Below, piece by piece: positions 60,349 to 64,000 of a stretch of 64,000 nt of DNA. A model generated the notes under the pieces. That model did no database searches, had not been told where the DNA came from, and saw only the letters and a list, made by a program, of their open reading frames with translations. Position 1 is the first letter of the stretch, and each line of letters starts with the position of its first letter. A program made the position numbers and the translations under genes. The stretch is taken from the NCBI RefSeq assembly GCF_918741285.1, contig NZ_CAKKNC010000019.1, positions 24,714-88,713 of the forward strand, written 5' to 3'. Source of the DNA: Sphingobium sp. CECT 9361. Lineage in GTDB: Bacteria; Pseudomonadota; Alphaproteobacteria; Sphingomonadales; Sphingomonadaceae.

Positions 60349-60642
60349 ATGCTGGTGACGGTCCTCTTCATTGTCTATCAGGGCGTTGAGGCGATTACGG
60401 TCCACGACGCCGAAGCCGCCGCATGGTCTGAGCTCATGAAGTTCGTGGACAGCCAGTGGCACCAGCGGTTCGACGATGAGCCCTACCTTCTCGAAGAGCA
60501 GGAACGCGCCAAGATGTTCTTTGCCGATGAGGATGATCTTTTCATCCTGGCCGAGGCTGACCTTACGGAACTGGCGGACCGCGTCGACGAGCTGAGCACC
60601 GAGGCCTGTGGATGTTGCCCCTCCCCTGTTCGACCATCATGA
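60349..60642 (+). CDS. small acidic hypothetical protein
   Basis: 97 aa, acidic centre (EQERAKMFFADEDDLFILAEADLTELADRVDEL). AGGCGG lies upstream of the ATG. No family recognised. Confidence 0.45.
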   Translation: MLVTVLFIVYQGVEAITVHDAEAAAWSELMKFVDSQWHQRFDDEPYLLEEQERAKMFFADEDDLFILAEADLTELADRVDELSTEACGCCPSPVRPS

Positions 60643-60708
60643 CCTTCTGATTTTCGATTTCGCTTTCAATCTGCTGGCGCTAACCTGTTCGCAAGGAGCG
60701 GCTCGCGC

Positions 60709-61113
60709 ATGTTCGAATGCCTTATCCTGGGTGATAGCACTGGCGTCGGCACGGCGCGGGCGATCAATGCCCGCTACGCCCAGCAGTGCGATGTCCAGGC
60801 AACCGAGCGCGCCACTGCAGCCCAGATCCTTGCTTGGCGGCGGCCAGCCAAGCGCTACGGGACATCGATCTTTGCGATAGGATCAAATGATATGGCCGGT
60901 CAGGGACTTCTCAATAAGCTCCTGAAAATCCGAACGAGCGTTTCGGCGAAGCGTGTCATCTGGTTGCTGCCTTATGCGCGCGCCCAAGCTTACACGGTCA
61001 GTTCTGTCGCGGCGACCTTCGGCGATGAGACGCTCGATCTGATGCGCTTTCGCTCAGAGGACAATGTTCATCCTCTGAGCTATCGCGATGTCGCGCTCCG
61101 CCTCCTGCGCTAG
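60709..61113 (+). CDS. SGNH-hydrolase-like small protein
   Basis: 134 aa. LILGDSTGVGTA has the GDS block (Ser nucleophile), AIGSNDMA matches the GxND block, and EDNVHPLSY matches the D-x-x-H block, so the SGNH esterase signature is present though the chain is short. AAGGAGC lies about 10 nt upstream. Substrate unknown; perhaps a cell-wall or phage-related esterase. Confidence 0.65.
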   Translation: MFECLILGDSTGVGTARAINARYAQQCDVQATERATAAQILAWRRPAKRYGTSIFAIGSNDMAGQGLLNKLLKIRTSVSAKRVIWLLPYARAQAYTVSSVAATFGDETLDLMRFRSEDNVHPLSYRDVALRLLR

Positions 61114-61119
61114 GACCGA

Positions 61120-61404
61120 TCAACCAACACCTCCCGACCACAGGCAGCACCCGCGCTGTTGCGCCGCGGAAAACCGCATCGCCAGCCGTGCGCTCGCTCC
61201 ATTTTTCGCTGCAAGCTTCGCGCCGTAGCGCATCACGGTCTTCGGATCGTGCCAGCGATACGCCTGCATGATCGCCGTCAGTGAAATTGTCCCGGGCGAT
61301 GCGTACGCGGATCTAACGGCTCGACACCGCTTTGAGCGAGCGGGCGCACCCGGTGTCGCCGGCGACCGACGGGCGAGGCTTCGCGGCCTCAAGTGCAATT
61401 TCAT
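61120..61404 (-). pseudogene. tyrosine recombinase C-terminal remnant (frameshifted)
   Basis: The segment IMQAYRWHDPKTVMRYGAKL is nearly identical to one in the gene at 62727-63146 and is the family's region after the HxxR motif through the catalytic Tyr (MRY). Upstream codons are frame-disrupted (a RDNFTDG piece reads in another frame). It is a decayed relic, on the same strand as the other copy. Confidence 0.65.
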
Positions 61405-61476
61405 TTGGCCGTGGAGATAATTTCAGATAGACGCCCACACTCTTTCATTTAGGTGCTGATTGGGCTTCAGACCGCC

Positions 61477-62700
61477 ATGCTTCTTCGTCATGCAACCCAT
61501 CGCGTCCATGAGGCCCTGCAGGATACCAGGGTGGTCATGCTGGCCGGACCCCGGCAAGCAGGCAAGACCACCCTCGCCCGCTCCCTCGCGGAGAAATCCC
61601 GGACCTATCTGACGCTTGACGACGCGACGACCCTGTCTGCCGCGAAATCCGATCCGGCCGGGCTGGTGCGCGGGCTTGACCAGGCGATCATCGACGAGGT
61701 CCAGCGCGCACCCGATCTGCTTCTGGCCATCAAGGAAAGCGTCGATCGGGATCCCCGCCCCGGCCGCTTCCTCATAACCGGCTCGGCCAATTTGATGACG
61801 CTGCCGCGGATAGCGGACTCGCTTGCGGGCAGAATGGAAATCATCCGCCTCTTACCGCTCGCCCAATCCGAGATTCTTGCGCAGCCAGCACCGCGCTTCC
61901 TCGAGTCCCTCTTCGCCGGGCGAGCGCCGGAACCCGGAACGCTGCGGCTCGGCGGCGACCTCGTCGATCTGGTGCTGGCCGGCGGCTATCCGGAGGCTGT
62001 CGCGCGCAAAAGCTGGACCCGACGCCAGGATTGGTACGACAACTATGTCGAGGCCGTGGTCGAGCGAGACGTCCGCGACATCGCCAACGTCGACCAGCTC
62101 GACCGCATGCCGCGCCTGCTTCGGGCACTTGCCGCTCATGCCGGACAATTGATCAACCACGCGGGTGTCGGCGCCGGTCTCGATCTCAATCATGTGACCA
62201 CCCAGAAATATACCGGGATCTTCGAGCAGCTGTTTCTCGTGCGGACCTTGCCGCCCTGGCACAATAACGCCCTCAAGCGCCTGACCAAGAAACCCAAGCT
62301 GCATTTCCTCGATTCAGGCCTGCTGGCCGCGCTCACCGGCCTCACACCCGAAAAGGTGGCGGCGGATCGCTCCCGTTTCGGCGCCATTCTCGAAACCTTC
62401 GTGTTCTCGGAGATCCTCAAGCTCACGGGCTGGTCCGACGACCGCTTCTCGCTGAGCCACTTTCGGGACAAGGAGCTGGATGAGGTCGATATCGTCCTCG
62501 AGGACCGGGACGGGCGGATCGTCGGCCTGGAGGTCAAGGCGTCCGCGACGGTCCGCTCCGAGGATTTCTCGGGCCTGCGCAAACTCGCCGCTGCGACGGG
62601 GCAACGCTTTGCGTTCGGCGCCGTGCTCTACGATCATGAGCAGACGATAGCCTTCGGCGACCGCCTGGCCGCAGCACCGCTCTCCAGCCTCTGGGGCTGA
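61477..62700 (+). CDS. DUF4143-type AAA ATPase
   Basis: 407 aa from the ATG at 61477 (a GTG at 61453 is possible). Walker A MLAGPRQAGKTTLARSL, Walker B-like QAIIDEVQRAPDL, sensor FLITGSANLMTLP. C-terminal DUF4143 with EVDIVLEDRDGRIVGLEVKAS, whose D...E-x-K spacing is a PD-(D/E)xK-like core. These ATPases occur as single genes on many mobile elements, with unknown role. Flanked on both sides by remnants of one tyrosine recombinase family. Confidence 0.85.
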   Translation: MLLRHATHRVHEALQDTRVVMLAGPRQAGKTTLARSLAEKSRTYLTLDDATTLSAAKSDPAGLVRGLDQAIIDEVQRAPDLLLAIKESVDRDPRPGRFLITGSANLMTLPRIADSLAGRMEIIRLLPLAQSEILAQPAPRFLESLFAGRAPEPGTLRLGGDLVDLVLAGGYPEAVARKSWTRRQDWYDNYVEAVVERDVRDIANVDQLDRMPRLLRALAAHAGQLINHAGVGAGLDLNHVTTQKYTGIFEQLFLVRTLPPWHNNALKRLTKKPKLHFLDSGLLAALTGLTPEKVAADRSRFGAILETFVFSEILKLTGWSDDRFSLSHFRDKELDEVDIVLEDRDGRIVGLEVKASATVRSEDFSGLRKLAAATGQRFAFGAVLYDHEQTIAFGDRLAAAPLSSLWG

Positions 62701-62726
62701 CGACCACAGCCGGCTGCGATGGATCC

Positions 62727-63146
62727 TCAGCTCTCCCCAGTGGCAGATGCCGACAGCCGCGCCGCCATCCGCGCACTTGCCCCGCTTTTCGCCGCGAGCT
62801 TGGCGCCGTAGCGCATCACCGTCTTGGGATCGCGCCAGCGATAGGCCTGCATGATCGCGGGCAGGCTCTCGCCCGCCACGAAATTGTCCTGCGCGACCCC
62901 GAAGCGCAGCGCCCGCGCCTGGCGCTGGCGGGTGCCGAGCGTCTTGCGCGCCGCCTTCAACTCAATCCGGACCAGGGGCGCGGCGGTGGGGTCGTCGAGC
63001 CCGGCCATGCGATAGGCCCAGCCGACATGGACAAGGTAGCGCGCGATCGTCGCGGCTGCGCGCACCTTCTCGGTCGAGGCATCGATCCCCGCCAGCGCGC
63101 GCACCCAGCCCGCGACCATCTCCGCGTCGGCGTCGATAGCGCGCAC
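62727..63146 (-). pseudogene. internally deleted tyrosine recombinase
   Basis: The N-terminal about 80 residues (AEMVAGWVRALAGIDASTEK, then a SAM-like helical core-binding pattern) are followed directly by GVAQDNFVAGESLPAIMQAY and DPKTVMRYGAKLAAKSGASARM. The two parts belong to the two ends of one recombinase; the middle with RRSEL, K and HxxR is missing. Joining near RQRQARALRF-GVAQD keeps the frame. Catalytically dead as written. Confidence 0.65.
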
Positions 63147-63171
63147 GCGCGCGGTGCGGCACCTCAGGGCA

Positions 63172-63241
63172 AAGTGTCACAGCCGACAAAATGACGAAAT
63201 CTGCGGCAAAGGGGATTCACTTCACCCCCTATATGTGCTTG
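63172..63241 (+). promoter_or_regulatory. conserved leader shared with the 5.9-kb paralogue
   Basis: AAGTGTCACAGCCG (63172-63185), GGGATTCAC (63212-63220) and ATGTGCTTG (63233-63241) match the elements before the paralogous gene at 5953. Probable promoter plus operator of an autoregulated gene. Confidence 0.5.
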
Positions 63242-63254
63242 ATTCAATCCCGTT

Positions 63255-63821
63255 ATGTTGCACGCTCCGATCATTGGCGACGGCCGCCCGCAACTGGATA
63301 TGCCCTGCTTGCTGGAAATGCTTGCGCGGTCATCGTCTCGACCGCGCTACGCTTTTATGGTGCTCAACCTGATTGCACAGGTTTCCCGATCCGACGGCAG
63401 CGCGGGGCCCTTGGTGGCCAAGGGCGGCGGCCTCATTCCCTTGCGCGACTGGCTTTGTGATGCGCTAACCCCGATGGGGCAGCGTGACCCCCGGCGCGTT
63501 GCCCTGGAAGAGCGGATACGCAGCGATCTGGCAATGTCGGGCGCATTGCCCGCCAATGTCGGTCAGGCCACGGCAATCGTCGATGACGCCATCCGTGAGC
63601 AAGTGCGGGCGTCGGGCAAAACGAATGTGAGCCGGGCGGTATCGGAGCTGGTGCGCGCTGGCTTGCTCAAGCGGCACTATCAGGGCTATTGTGTCGATCA
63701 TCACAATCGCGGTGCGCAGCGCCAAGCCGTCTATGTTCTGGCAGGCTGTGCGCGCGGTCTGATTGGCGGCAGACAAGAACAGCCAAGAGCCGTGCCGAGG
63801 CAGGCAGAACTAGCGTTCTGA
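63255..63821 (+). CDS. hypothetical wHTH-like protein, paralogue of the gene at 5953
   Basis: 188 aa. Shares RPRYAFMVLNLIAQV, LIPLRDWLCDALTPMGQRDPRR and SRAVSELVRAGLLKRHYQGY with VDHHNRGAQRQAVY with the protein encoded at 5953-6483, over nearly its full length. The C-terminus is a separate, unrelated tail (GGRQEQPRAVPRQAELAF). DNA binding by a winged helix is inferred from the pattern only. Confidence 0.6.
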   Translation: MLHAPIIGDGRPQLDMPCLLEMLARSSSRPRYAFMVLNLIAQVSRSDGSAGPLVAKGGGLIPLRDWLCDALTPMGQRDPRRVALEERIRSDLAMSGALPANVGQATAIVDDAIREQVRASGKTNVSRAVSELVRAGLLKRHYQGYCVDHHNRGAQRQAVYVLAGCARGLIGGRQEQPRAVPRQAELAF

Positions 63822-63965
63822 ACGCTTAGAAATCGACCAGATTTAACATAACTATTATTATCGAACTTTAGATTTGTAGCAGCAACGTTCAAATGTCACA
63901 GTTGCGCAAAGTAGAGATGTCTCACTTGGGCTACCGTGCCCTCCGGCTGTTCGGAGGTATTGAGC

Positions 63966-64000
63966 ATGGCGGTGTTGCGTATGAGTACCGAGGAGCTTTC
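63966..64000 (+). CDS. 5' end of an ORF cut by the window edge (possibly transposase)
   Basis: Starts MAVLRMSTEEL with GGAGGT 7 nt upstream of the ATG. Only 11 codons are in the window. The opening resembles starts of some ISNCY/IS21-like transposases, but this cannot be judged from so little sequence. Confidence 0.35.
   Translation, partial: MAVLRMSTEEL

Overview
The window reads as a conjugative element (plasmid or integrative element) of an alphaproteobacterium, probably a sphingomonad. The backbone is GC-rich, a MobF relaxase sits with an F-type mating-pair system, and a GTTC-N7-GTTC LexA box of the alphaproteobacterial kind lies in front of an imuA relic. No rRNA, tRNA, CRISPR array, replication initiator or partition gene is visible.

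Layout. 1-5.7 kb: a MobF relaxase-helicase followed by small plasmid genes (a CsgG-like lipoprotein-family protein, a DUF805 membrane protein and short hypotheticals), ending in a broken imuA fragment. 5.7-6.5 kb: an inverted repeat and an unrecognised wHTH-like gene whose paralogue and leader recur at 63.2 kb. 6.5-24.7 kb (minus strand): a complete BREX phage-defence operon in the order HTH - brxE-like - brxA - brxB - brxC - pglX (two overlapping ORFs) - RelA/SpoT-type nucleotide synthetase - pglZ - brxL - 52-aa ORF. brxC is interrupted after codon 41 by an IS21-family element with a 6-bp target duplication. 25-32.5 kb: further defence-like genes (a large GTPase, a PIN-domain protein and a TOPRIM protein). 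The TOPRIM gene is split near its 5' end by a second, different IS21-family element with an 8-bp target duplication. 32.9-34.8 kb: a tyrosine recombinase with a dif-like inverted-repeat site at its 5' end, overlapping a GIY-YIG protein.

36-55.8 kb (minus strand): a compact F-type T4SS operon, traA-L-E-K-B-dsbC-V-C-x-trbI-traF(S26)-W-x-U-trbC-N-x-x-F-H-G, with most genes overlapping or a few bases apart. Upstream of traA lie five tandem 22-bp palindromic units and a 16-bp palindrome. Two divergent genes, one HTH-like, follow and end at a strong terminator. 57.3-64 kb: a lytic transglycosylase, a protein with a nuclease-like C-terminus, small hypotheticals, an SGNH-like protein, a DUF4143 ATPase flanked by two remnants of one tyrosine recombinase family, the second wHTH-like paralogue, and the start of a further ORF cut by the window end.

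How it fits together: the relaxase, T4SS, transglycosylase and thiol-redox proteins (DsbC-like, TraF with CxxC) form the DNA-transfer machine. The 6.5-32.5 kb block is a defence island carried as cargo. Two of its genes have been hit by insertion sequences. The most unusual feature is an alarmone-synthetase-like gene translationally interlocked between pglX and pglZ inside BREX.
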